This document shows, piece by piece, positions 1 to 9,660 of a stretch of DNA of 17,376 bases. The notes under the pieces are model-generated. The model saw only the letters and a program-made list of their open reading frames with translations. It searched no databases and was not told where the DNA came from. The translations under genes and the position numbers were made by a program. Position 1 is the first letter of the stretch; each line of letters opens with the position of its first letter. Origin of the DNA: Collinsella sp. (GTDB lineage Bacteria > Actinomycetota > Coriobacteriia > Coriobacteriales > Coriobacteriaceae); assembly GCA_022728415.1 (NCBI GenBank), contig JAIJJM010000011.1, positions 1-17,376 on the forward strand, given 5' to 3'.

Positions 1-204
1 GGCCTGGTGGCCGCCATAATTGCAACCTATGCGCTCACGTGGTTTTTGCTGGCGATGGGGTTTGCCTTTGAGCTTCCCGTCGCGTCAGCACGACGTGCGA
101 AAATTCCCATGGCAACGCCGCTTGCCGGCGAAGCCGCGGCTGCCCGCGCCTTTGGCGGGTCGGCCGAAGTACCCGACGCTATCTCTGCGACCAAGAAGGG
201 CTAA
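1..204 (+). CDS. C-terminal end of an unidentified membrane protein (5' partial)
   Basis: The reading frame is open from base 1 and ends at TAA (202-204), so only the last 67 residues are present. The first 20 or so visible residues (VAAIIATYALTWFLLAMGFA) are hydrophobic and look like a final transmembrane helix. They are followed by a roughly 45-residue tail rich in Ala, Gly and Pro with a few Arg/Lys, presumably cytoplasmic. No catalytic motif is visible and I do not recognise the family. The stop lies 3 bases before the FHA gene, and that gene's ribosome binding site lies inside the end of this one, so the two are very probably co-transcribed. GTG at 7-9 could serve as a start on paper, but the hydrophobic segment at the very edge makes a truncated longer protein more likely. 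Confidence 0.6.
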   Translation, partial: GLVAAIIATYALTWFLLAMGFAFELPVASARRAKIPMATPLAGEAAAARAFGGSAEVPDAISATKKG

Positions 205-207
205 GCC

Positions 208-1146
208 ATGGCTTCTCAGGCCGAGCTCACCCCGTGCGGGGCAATGTTTGACATCTTTAAGCGCGCAGCGCACCTGAGCCATATCGAACTGTGCGGCCTG
301 GTGCTCTCGAGCCGCCCGCTCGCCGACGGCCGTAGTCCGCAGAGCCGTGCCGCCGATCGCTCCTGGGTTTCGCGCTTTATCGTGCGCGCGCCCGTCGGCA
401 CGCTGCAGGAACGTTATTTTGCCGATTACGGCACCTCGGCCGCGCGCATTATGTCACAGCTGGCTCTGCGCCGTCGCAATCCCATGGACGCTGCGGCCGT
501 GACCAATATGGTGTGCGGCCCCGCTGGCGAGCCCATGGTGCGGGCACTCGGGGAATGCCATCAGGACACGAATCTCTATCGCAATGCGCTCGAGCGCCTG
601 TCGCAGGCGGCTGAGCTTATGCCCGCCGAGCGCGCCGAGACCATCCTGGTGCTGTTTGTCGCCGTGGGTTGCTCGGCGGATGTCCGCTCGTCGGTGACCT
701 ATGCCATCGACTACGCTCATGCGACCTGTGGCGGCGCCACGTCGACGCCGCGCTCGCTGAGCGAATCTTCGGTCGCGGGTGAGCGCGAGGTCGCGCCGGC
801 GCATCCGCTGGGACTGCTGCGCGTGCAAAACGGCTACGTGGTGAGCGCCCCGCGCTGGATTCAGCCGAGTGAGGAAGGCGTCGAGATCGGCGCGCTGGCA
901 ACGGGGGAGGGCGACATCACCGACGTCGGCGACGACGTCTCGGCCCGCCATGCCCATATCTGGTGCGACGAGTCTGGCGCATGGTTTGTCGAGGACCTGT
1001 CGTCCACTAACGGCACCGTGGTGGTAAACGGGGCCACGAGTGTGTGTATTCAAGTAGAGCCCGGCCGCTCCGCCCAGCTCAACCCCAGCGACGAGCTCAA
1101 ACTCGGCGAATCCACCACCTACGCCATCCTTCTCGGCGCCCTCTAG
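208..1146 (+). CDS. FHA domain-containing protein
   Basis: This 312-residue protein carries a C-terminal forkhead-associated domain (about residues 225-312), a phosphothreonine-peptide binding module. The conserved FHA signature is visible: S245-x-R247-H248 in DVSARHAHIW, then DLSSTNGTVV with N268, G269 and T270. The classic N-terminal Gly-Arg of the domain is replaced (EIGALATGEGD), so the first strand is divergent. Residues 1-200 match no family I recognise; they look soluble and mostly helical, and residues 180-200 look like a linker. The ATG at 208 is supported by AAGAAGGG at 193-200, seven bases upstream. FHA proteins usually act as adaptors in Ser/Thr-kinase signalling or in control of secretion or division; which applies here is unknown. 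The partner may be the membrane protein directly upstream. Confidence 0.85.
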   Translation: MASQAELTPCGAMFDIFKRAAHLSHIELCGLVLSSRPLADGRSPQSRAADRSWVSRFIVRAPVGTLQERYFADYGTSAARIMSQLALRRRNPMDAAAVTNMVCGPAGEPMVRALGECHQDTNLYRNALERLSQAAELMPAERAETILVLFVAVGCSADVRSSVTYAIDYAHATCGGATSTPRSLSESSVAGEREVAPAHPLGLLRVQNGYVVSAPRWIQPSEEGVEIGALATGEGDITDVGDDVSARHAHIWCDESGAWFVEDLSSTNGTVVVNGATSVCIQVEPGRSAQLNPSDELKLGESTTYAILLGAL

Positions 1147-1199
1147 CCGGCAGTTAGGGACGTTCCTTTTCTGCCGGCACTTGGGGACACTCCTTGGCG
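1146..1199. repeat. REP-like intergenic repeat, copy A
   Basis: Immediately after the FHA stop codon an 8-bp perfect inverted repeat (GCCGGCAG at 1146-1153, CTGCCGGC at 1171-1178) flanks the core TTAGGGACGTTCCTTTT. A diverged second core, TTGGGGACACTCCTTGG, follows at 1181-1197, so the unit is partly duplicated in tandem. A close relative sits at about 8453-8483. Short GC-rich palindromic units of this kind resemble REP elements mobilised by RAYT (Y1 transposase-like) proteins; no such gene is in this window. Confidence 0.55.
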
Positions 1200-1597
1200 C
1201 GTCAGAGCCAGTCGCCCGGGGATGGAGGGACCATTTTGGCCTTTGGCGGTCACCCGGGGTAAACCTTTACCGCCCACCTATATTTGCCGAAATTACACTT
1301 GACGGCGGGGTACAATAAACCCGCATGCGGATTTCCGTTGCGGGCGCTTCCCATCGCCGGGGCGTGCCCGGGAGCATCCGGCATGCGGCCTTTGCGGCGC
1401 TCGGTCATGTGCAAGACGGGTAGCTGGGCCTGTGGAGCGCGTGCAGCCCTCCTCGCCTCGGCATGCCTTCTCTCCACGCCATGTACCTGCTGCTGAGTCC
1501 GCCTGCCAGATGATTGGAAGTAACAACGAAAATCCCATCTCGCCAACATCCCGGCGATCGCCGGGGCCTGTATACCTATATGAGAGGAGAGGGGTAT
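1200..1597 (+). other. Intergenic leader region upstream of nifJ
   Basis: This gap of nearly 400 bases holds no convincing gene. A sequence at 1311-1316 (TACAAT) resembles a -10 box, but I see no -35 box at a proper distance; TTGACG at 1299-1304 is too close. If transcription starts near 1320, the nifJ message would have a long leader of about 275 nt. That leader is GC-rich with several possible stems: CCCGCA (1320-1325) with TGCGGG (1339-1344), the palindrome CCGCATGCGG at 1321-1330, and the 16-bp palindrome at 1550-1565. I could not match it to a known riboswitch class: there is no TPP, cobalamin or T-box consensus. An open frame at 1284-1496 has no ribosome binding site and unusual composition. 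Confidence 0.4.
1550..1565. promoter_or_regulatory. Perfect 16-bp palindrome upstream of nifJ
   Basis: CCCGGCGATCGCCGGG reads identically on both strands and ends 32 bases before the nifJ start codon, just upstream of the ribosome binding site. It could be an operator for a dimeric regulator or form an RNA stem close to the translation start. It does not match the Rex (TTGTGAA-type) or other redox operators I know. Confidence 0.4.
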
Positions 1598-5137
<3,540 letters not shown>

Positions 5138-5189
5138 GTCTCCCACCGCAGGATCTGAGGGCTAACCTTCGCGGACGTCCTCGGATATG

Positions 5190-5231
5190 AAGGAGCCCCC
5201 GCTGCGCACTACGTGCGGCGGGGGCTCTTTT
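5190..5231 (+). terminator. Intrinsic terminator of nifJ
   Basis: A long stem begins with GAGCCCCCGC at 5193-5202 and pairs with GCGGGGGCTC at 5218-5227. Five further inner pairs include two G-T wobbles, around the loop ACTAC. A TTTT tract follows at 5228-5231, and AAG upstream could extend the stem. It lies between converging genes and may also help stop transcription of the ATPase gene from the other strand. Confidence 0.9.
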
Positions 5232-5244
5232 GTCCCGGTCGCTG

Positions 5245-5265
5245 TTTCGCGGCTTTGCCGCGAAA
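5245..5265. other. Perfect 9-bp hairpin between converging genes
   Basis: TTTCGCGGC (5245-5253) and GCCGCGAAA (5257-5265) form a perfect stem with a TTT loop, 50 bases beyond the stop of the minus-strand ATPase gene. It may be the 3' stem of that transcript, but no T tract follows on the minus strand, so terminator function is uncertain. Confidence 0.45.
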
Positions 5266-5314
5266 GGCGCGTTACTTTGGGCGTGGAAGGGACTGGATTG
5301 TGGATTTGGATAAT

Positions 5315-6676
5315 CTAGAGAGATATGGGCGCAAACGAGAAATCGTTGTCGGGGTCGTCCTTTTCCATAAACTCATCGAGACAGAATGTCATATAAATTG
5401 GGACGTACAGGACCTTGCCCTCGTTGCTAAGGTTCTCGCGGCTTAACACAACGGCCTCGGGAATTTTGTACTCGCTCACACTCATCAGACGGTCGAGGGC
5501 CGCATGCGCTCGAACCTTCTTGCCCGATTTGACCTCAATCGGGACAACATGCCCGCTGGTGCCCTCGACCACAAAGTCAACTTCGCCGACTTCGCGTGTC
5601 TGGTAGTACCACGCATCCACCCCAAGGGCAACAAGCTCCTGCGCGACCACGTTCTCGTAGAGGCCGCCGAGGTTGGGGGTTTTCATATCAAGATAGACGG
5701 CGCGTGCCGTGCTGCCGGGATATCGCGATGCGAGCATTCCTGTATCAGACTCGTATAGTTTAAAAGCTGTCGCTTTCTCCGTCCTCTTGAGAGGACTCCG
5801 TGCCTCCGTCACCTGGGGAACCATCAATCCAACGCCCGCGTTCACCAGCCATAGGAAATCCCGCTCGTATTTTTGAAGACGAGCCCCCTCTCCCAGAGAC
5901 GAAACAACAAAGCGATGAGACTCCGCCTCAAGTTGAACCGGAATTTGCTCGAAAATCGAGCGAACGTTAAACGCTCGAGTCGATGCATATTTAGAGATAT
6001 CACTTTTGTACTGATCGACTAGCTGAATTTGAAGCTCACGCGTTCTCACGAGCGAATAACCCGAATCGATATAGTTCTGAACGACCTCCGGCATGCCGCC
6101 GCAAACGATATAGGCTCTAAAGTTCTTGAGCATCGCCTCATGAATATAGTTTTCGACGGGTCGCCTTTCGACAAGGCGGCTGCGAATTCCTGCAAGCACA
6201 TTCTCGCTGACGCTGTTTGCCCAACAAAACTCTTCAAAATCCATCGGCCGCATAACAATGTGCTCGACATACCCTACCGGAAAAGAAGAGATTCCCTTAA
6301 ACTCGGTCCCAAGCATAGACCCCGAGAAGACATAGCTAAAGCGCCCGTCCTCGACCAATGCCTTCATAAGCGTGACAATCTGCGGATACTCCTGAATCTC
6401 GTCGACAAAGATAAGGGTATCTCCCTCAACAAGCGGTGCGTCTGCAAGAAGGGCCACACGGTTGATAAAGTCAATGGCGTTCTTGGCGCCAGCAAGTACA
6501 TCCTTTGCCTCGGTATCGAGCAGCAAATTGACCTCATAATACGATGCGTAGTTGTCTTTTCCAAACGTGCGAATCGCATAGCTCTTGCCAATCTGACGTG
6601 CGCCAGTAACAAGCAAGGCCTTATTAGAGTTATTCTTCCAGCTCAAAAGCCTGTCAGTGACCTTACGGCGTAGCAT
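5315..6676 (-). CDS. AAA ATPase with DUF4143 C-terminal domain
   Basis: This 453-residue protein belongs to the widespread family of ATP-binding proteins with an N-terminal AAA domain and a C-terminal DUF4143 part. The Walker A motif is G25-ARQIGKS32, Walker B is LIFVDE with D92-E93, and a sensor-like YVFSGSMLG lies near residue 117. The C-terminus shows a PD-(D/E)xK nuclease-like pattern: EVDFVVEG (D367), then PIEVKSGKK (E381, K383). Family members are often patchily distributed and horizontally acquired; their role is not established, and links to DNA handling or stress are only suggested by the domains. The start at 6676 is supported by AGGGG a few bases upstream on this strand. Base composition is visibly less GC-rich than nifJ or arcC, and third-position bias is weak, which suggests transfer. 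It is a single-gene unit behind tandem operator-like repeats. Confidence 0.9.
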   Translation of the reverse strand: MLRRKVTDRLLSWKNNSNKALLVTGARQIGKSYAIRTFGKDNYASYYEVNLLLDTEAKDVLAGAKNAIDFINRVALLADAPLVEGDTLIFVDEIQEYPQIVTLMKALVEDGRFSYVFSGSMLGTEFKGISSFPVGYVEHIVMRPMDFEEFCWANSVSENVLAGIRSRLVERRPVENYIHEAMLKNFRAYIVCGGMPEVVQNYIDSGYSLVRTRELQIQLVDQYKSDISKYASTRAFNVRSIFEQIPVQLEAESHRFVVSSLGEGARLQKYERDFLWLVNAGVGLMVPQVTEARSPLKRTEKATAFKLYESDTGMLASRYPGSTARAVYLDMKTPNLGGLYENVVAQELVALGVDAWYYQTREVGEVDFVVEGTSGHVVPIEVKSGKKVRAHAALDRLMSVSEYKIPEAVVLSRENLSNEGKVLYVPIYMTFCLDEFMEKDDPDNDFSFAPISL

Positions 6677-6691
6677 TAAAACCCCTAAATG

Positions 6692-6784
6692 ACAAAAATT
6701 GGCGAATAGATTTGCCCCTAATCATACAAAAATTGGCGAATAGATTTGCCCCAAATCATACAAAAAATGGCAGATAGCAAAGCT
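6692..6784 (-). promoter_or_regulatory. 34-bp tandem operator-like repeats upstream of the ATPase gene
   Basis: Two nearly identical 34-bp units start at 6692 and 6726 (ACAAAAATTGGCGAATAG...), and a degenerate third starts at 6760. Each full unit contains an imperfect dyad, GGCGAAT-AG-ATTTGCC, at 6701-6716 and 6735-6750. On the minus strand each unit boundary reads TATGAT (6721-6726 and 6755-6760), a plausible -10 box that would place transcription starts within the next dyad. I see no good -35 box. The arrangement suggests a repressor or autoregulator binding site for the gene that starts at 6676. Confidence 0.6.
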
Positions 6785-7002
6785 TGCTTCGGTCTTAAAG
6801 CCGCCGAACCGGCACGGTACTTTACGAAAAGGCGTGCGGCGCTGTTGCTGAGGGTGGCCAAGTCGGCAGTGTCGCCGTTGACGTTCTCGGTTGCCTAGGC
6901 GCGCAGGAGCGAAAGGGCGTCAGCGGCGTTCATGCAGTACCCGACGGTAAAGTTCCATACTGCGAACTCACAGTCGTTTGCCGAAGGGTGAGACGCGATT
7001 GA
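6781..7002 (-). pseudogene. Degraded coding remnant, unknown product
   Basis: On the minus strand one frame reads protein-like sequence from 7002 down to an in-frame TAG at 6895-6897 (ending WNFTVGYCMNAADALSLLRA). The same frame continues beyond the TAG (ATENVNGDTADLATLSN..., then ARLFVKYRAG) into the tandem repeats. The TAG could be a mutated CAG. Codons in this stretch have the GC-rich third positions typical of the host genes, unlike the surrounding AT-rich DNA. There is no start codon or ribosome binding site at the 5' side. I do not recognise the family. It is best read as the tail of a gene destroyed when this region was rearranged, but a chance frame cannot be excluded. Confidence 0.3.
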
Positions 7003-7368
7003 TTATTCCCTAAGTTGGATGAAAAACGCCATGTTATTGCAGGGCTGCATACTCGTCCAATAAGTGCATAGAATCTCGTATAGTGCGAGTAAGATTTTGC
7101 GCTATCTGTTTTGTGTTTAGCAAAGATATAGTTTGCATAATCCAGCTTAATCCTCGCTCCATTTAAATAAAGTCGCACGTAAATGGCGTAAACATATCTG
7201 ATCTGGGTTTCTGTACGCTGAGCGGATAAAAACGACCGTTCACCGCTCAACTATTTTCAAAATGAATAAAATGAGCGATAAAGAGAATATAAACCTTAAT
7301 AAACTCGCGTATCGCACGGGCGCGGGTTATTAATGGGTTGTAGGCCTTTTACAGAAAGGATTCCAGCA
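7003..7368 (+). promoter_or_regulatory. AT-rich upstream region of arcC
   Basis: No gene is supported in these 366 bases; a 106-residue frame on the minus strand (6930-7250) has no ribosome binding site and no host-like codon use. A 7-bp inverted repeat (TGAGCGG at 7219-7225, CCGCTCA at 7243-7249) is followed by an imperfect dyad, TTTTCA-AAA-TGAATA, at 7254-7268. The right half, ATGAATAAAA (7262-7271), resembles half of an ArgR/AhrC ARG box. TATAAA at 7288-7293 is a possible -10 box, but its -35 region is poor. Confidence 0.35.
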
Positions 7369-8331
7369 ATGTCTAAGCCTCTTGGCAAGCCCGATCGTAT
7401 TGTCGTCGCCCTTGGCGGCAACGCCCTCGGCAACAACCCCGTCGAGCAGATCGAGGCCGTGAGCAACACCGCCCACGCTCTCCTTGGTCTTATCGAGCAG
7501 GGCAACGAGATCATCATCACCCACGGTAACGGCCCGCAGGTCGGCATGATCCAGAACGCCTTCGCCGCTGCCCATGACGCCATCGGCACCCCCGAGATGC
7601 CGCTGCCCGAGTGCGGCGCCATGTCCCAGGGCTACATCGGCTATCACCTGCAGCAGGGCATTGGGCGCGAGATGCACAAGCGCTATAAGCGTTGGCACGC
7701 CGCAACCGTCGTCACCCAGATCGAGTGCGACCCGGATGATCCCGCGTTCAAGAACCCGACCAAGCCGATCGGCCCCTTCTACACCGAGGAGCAGGCCCGC
7801 GAGTTCATGGCCGAGGATCCTTCCAAGGTCTTCGTGGAGGATTCCGGTCGCGGCTGGCGTCGCGTCGTCGCTTCCCCCGACCCCAAGAAGATCGTCGAGG
7901 CCGACTCCATCCTCAACCTGCTCGATAACGAGTTCATCGTCATCGCCTGCGGTGGCGGCGGCATCCCCGTCGTCCGCGACTACGAGAACAAGGGCTGCTA
8001 CAAGGGTGTTCCCGCCGTCATCGACAAGGACTTGGGCGGCGAGCTGCTGGCCGAGGACTGCGACGCCGACGTTCTGTTCCTGCTGACCGCCGTCGAGCAT
8101 GTCGCCATCAACTTCGGCAAGCCCGACCAGGAGGAGCTCGAGGACCTCACCGCCGACGAGGCCGAACGCCTGGCCGACGAGGGCCAGTTCGGCAAGGGTT
8201 CCATGGAGCCCAAGGTCCGCGCTGCCATCAAGTTCGCCCGTTCGCGCAAGGGCCGCACCTGCATCATCGGCGCCCTGGACAAGGCTGCCGAGACCATGGC
8301 TGGCCTCTCCGGTACCCGCATCCACGAGTAG
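7369..8331 (+). CDS. arcC: Carbamate kinase
   Basis: This 320-residue cytoplasmic enzyme interconverts carbamoyl phosphate plus ADP with ATP plus carbamate, usually as the ATP-yielding last step of arginine, agmatine or purine/allantoin breakdown. Amino-acid kinase fold motifs are clear: VALGGNALGNNP (residues 13-24), THGNGPQVG (51-59), the carbamate kinase signature LPECGAMSQGYIGY, and CGGGGIPVV (194-202). Length matches the family (about 310-320). An ATG at 7333 would add 12 residues, but the one at 7369 has AAAGGA at 7355-7360 with 8-base spacing and gives a normal N-terminus. No arginine deiminase, ornithine carbamoyltransferase or other carbamoyl-phosphate producer is in the window, so its substrate pathway must lie elsewhere. 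It is monocistronic, with its own terminator. Confidence 0.96.
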   Translation: MSKPLGKPDRIVVALGGNALGNNPVEQIEAVSNTAHALLGLIEQGNEIIITHGNGPQVGMIQNAFAAAHDAIGTPEMPLPECGAMSQGYIGYHLQQGIGREMHKRYKRWHAATVVTQIECDPDDPAFKNPTKPIGPFYTEEQAREFMAEDPSKVFVEDSGRGWRRVVASPDPKKIVEADSILNLLDNEFIVIACGGGGIPVVRDYENKGCYKGVPAVIDKDLGGELLAEDCDADVLFLLTAVEHVAINFGKPDQEELEDLTADEAERLADEGQFGKGSMEPKVRAAIKFARSRKGRTCIIGALDKAAETMAGLSGTRIHE

Positions 8332-8353
8332 TCCCTACTTTGTTGCCTCTCTC

Positions 8354-8377
8354 GTGGGCGCCAAGCAAGGCGCCCAC
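8354..8377 (+). other. Perfect 9-bp hairpin after arcC
   Basis: GTGGGCGCC (8354-8362) and GGCGCCCAC (8369-8377) form a perfect stem with loop AAGCAA, 22 bases after the arcC stop. No T tract follows, so it more likely protects the mRNA 3' end or acts with the true terminator just downstream. Confidence 0.5.
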
Positions 8378-8396
8378 AAACTAGCCTCTCTTCATG

Positions 8397-8433
8397 AGCC
8401 CTGCAGTCCGCTCCGACTGCGGGGCTTTTGTTT
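8397..8433 (+). terminator. Intrinsic terminator of arcC
   Basis: AGCCCTGCAGTC (8397-8408) pairs with GACTGCGGGGCT (8415-8426) through 12 pairs including one G-T wobble, loop CGCTCC. A T-rich tail (TTTGTTT) follows. Confidence 0.85.
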
Positions 8434-8434
8434 C

Positions 8435-8486
8435 AACCCGGCACTTGGGAACCCGGCACTTAGGGACGGTCCTTTCCTGCCGGCAG
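8435..8486. repeat. REP-like intergenic repeat, copy B
   Basis: CCGGCACTTAGGGACGGTCCTTTCCTGCCGG at 8453-8483 is the same unit as the one after the FHA gene: CCGGCA/TGCCGG arms around a TTAGGGACG-TCCTTT core. A truncated extra copy of the left arm (CCCGGCACTTGGGA) precedes it at 8438-8451. The 11-mer GAACCCGGCAC at 8449-8459 recurs at 11521-11531. Confidence 0.55.
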
Positions 8487-8498
8487 CCTAGGGCTGGT

Positions 8499-8613
8499 CA
8501 TTGGGGACAGACTTAAATGAGTGGCACCGATCAACTGCGGAAAGCGCATCCCACAATGAGTGTCCAAAGCGGGGCACAGTTTCCCAGGTACTCATTTAAG
8601 TCTGTCCCCAATG
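8499..8613. repeat. 115-nt fold-back element (inverted REP pair)
   Basis: Bases 8499-8522 and 8590-8613 are perfect 24-bp reverse complements (outer arm beginning CATTGGGGACAGACTT). Further inner pairing is possible: ACC (8526-8528) with GGT (8587-8589), and AACTG (8533-8537) with CAGTT (8577-8581). The core also contains AATGAGTGTCC, echoing the AATGAGTGCCC just outside the right arm. No open frame is inside. The form is that of two oppositely oriented REP units (BIME-like) or a small MITE. It sits between the arcC terminator and the 3' end of the convergent peptidase gene. Confidence 0.7.
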
Positions 8614-8625
8614 AGTGCCCAATGA

Positions 8626-9660
8626 CTAGTAGTAGGCCCACATGGCTTCGACTTCGTTAAGGACCTCTACGACGCCCCAGCGGCGGGCGCTGCGGCTGGC
8701 CGAGTTGGGATCGAAGACTTGAATCTGGTCGGCGTCATCAATACCGTAAAGCACAATGTAGTGGCCCACGTTGGTAAAGGTGCCCGGCCGAACGGCGGCG
8801 ATGACGGGCGCTCCCGAACGCAGCGCCTGAGTCATCGAGTCGCGATCGTTATGGAGCTCCGTTCCGTTAAGTCCCAGCTGCCACGCGCCGCTCGTCATAA
8901 ACGACCATTCGGTTGCACCGGTGGGGGCGTAATTGCCCGCCTCGGAAAGCGCGCACATATCGACGGGGGTCATATCGGTGCGTCCCGTCTTAAAGATATA
9001 GACCATGGTGAGGCACGTGGGCCCACAGGCATTTTGGCGGATGGTGCCGCCGGCGTAAGGCAGCTCCGACCACGCAGGGTCGATCTGATAGATATGGGGC
9101 ATCGTTCCGGCTTGCCATTGCGAGCGCGGGGTCGAAAAGGCGAAAGAATAACCGGGCGCGACGGGGGCCTTGAGCAGCTTTTCCTCGGCGGTGGGCTCTA
9201 GGCCGGCAGAGCCGTGGGACATACAGGAGCTCATAAGCACAAAGACCAGACAGGCAAGGATAGAGCACAGTGCGAGGCAAAGTCGACGAGCCGGCAGGGC
9301 GGGGGCATTCACGTACGATGTCGAGCGGTAAGGCTTGCCGTCGCGTCCGCCTTGGGGATGCGAAAAGAAGCGGCTGATATGGATGCCGGGCTGACGTGCG
9401 CCGTTGTGGCTCAGTTGCGCAACCTCGGCCTGACGTTGTCGAGTGCGCGCGCCCAAGCGGCTATCTTGCTGTGCGCTTGTGCCCGTGCTCGGATGGCCAC
9501 TCTGCCGTGTTCTGCTTGTCTGCTGCCGAGACGAAGTCCTGGGTTGCTCTTGAGGGCGTTGCGGATTGCTGCTCGTGGCACTTCTGGGCGTCGGCGTGGT
9601 ACGGCCAGCAAGGCGAACGCTTTGTCGCCGTTGATCGCCGTCGTTGTATCCGTATGCCAT
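8626..9660 (-). CDS. Membrane-anchored C39-like cysteine peptidase
   Basis: This 344-residue protein has three parts. Residues 1-125 are disordered and rich in Arg, Gln, Ser and Thr. A single hydrophobic helix at about 127-146 (LCLALCSILACLVFVL) follows. The extracellular part from about 160 is a papain-like C39-type domain (Peptidase_C39_2). The likely catalytic cysteine is C212 in QNACGPTCLTMV, the histidine is H300 in VGHYIVLYGID, and the third residue is D317 in FDPNS. The basic side before the helix predicts that the N-tail stays inside and the peptidase faces outside. Such stand-alone C39-like proteins are common in Gram-positive bacteria, and substrates are mostly unknown. No bacteriocin precursor or ABC exporter is nearby, so a leader-peptide processing role is not supported. 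AAGGCGG five bases before the ATG is a moderate ribosome binding site. Confidence 0.82.
   Translation of the reverse strand: MAYGYNDGDQRRQSVRLAGRTTPTPRSATSSNPQRPQEQPRTSSRQQTSRTRQSGHPSTGTSAQQDSRLGARTRQRQAEVAQLSHNGARQPGIHISRFFSHPQGGRDGKPYRSTSYVNAPALPARRLCLALCSILACLVFVLMSSCMSHGSAGLEPTAEEKLLKAPVAPGYSFAFSTPRSQWQAGTMPHIYQIDPAWSELPYAGGTIRQNACGPTCLTMVYIFKTGRTDMTPVDMCALSEAGNYAPTGATEWSFMTSGAWQLGLNGTELHNDRDSMTQALRSGAPVIAAVRPGTFTNVGHYIVLYGIDDADQIQVFDPNSASRSARRWGVVEVLNEVEAMWAYY

Noticed and set aside
1299..1316. TTGACG plus TACAAT as a nifJ promoter
   Set aside because: The two boxes are only 6 bases apart, far from the 16-18 needed; at most TACAAT could be a -10 box with a different, unseen -35.
1284..1496. 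A 70-codon frame in the nifJ leader, considered as a leader peptide
   Set aside because: No Shine-Dalgarno sequence and no regulatory codon run; the Cys/Ala/Arg-rich translation looks like a by-product of GC-rich DNA.
6930..7250. A 106-codon minus-strand frame in the AT-rich region before arcC
   Set aside because: No ribosome binding site, no host-like codon use and no recognisable domain; it overlaps the better-supported remnant in another frame.
8626..9660. Bacteriocin-processing role for the C39-like peptidase
   Set aside because: The protein lacks the ABC transporter domains of such exporters, and no double-glycine precursor peptide gene is nearby.
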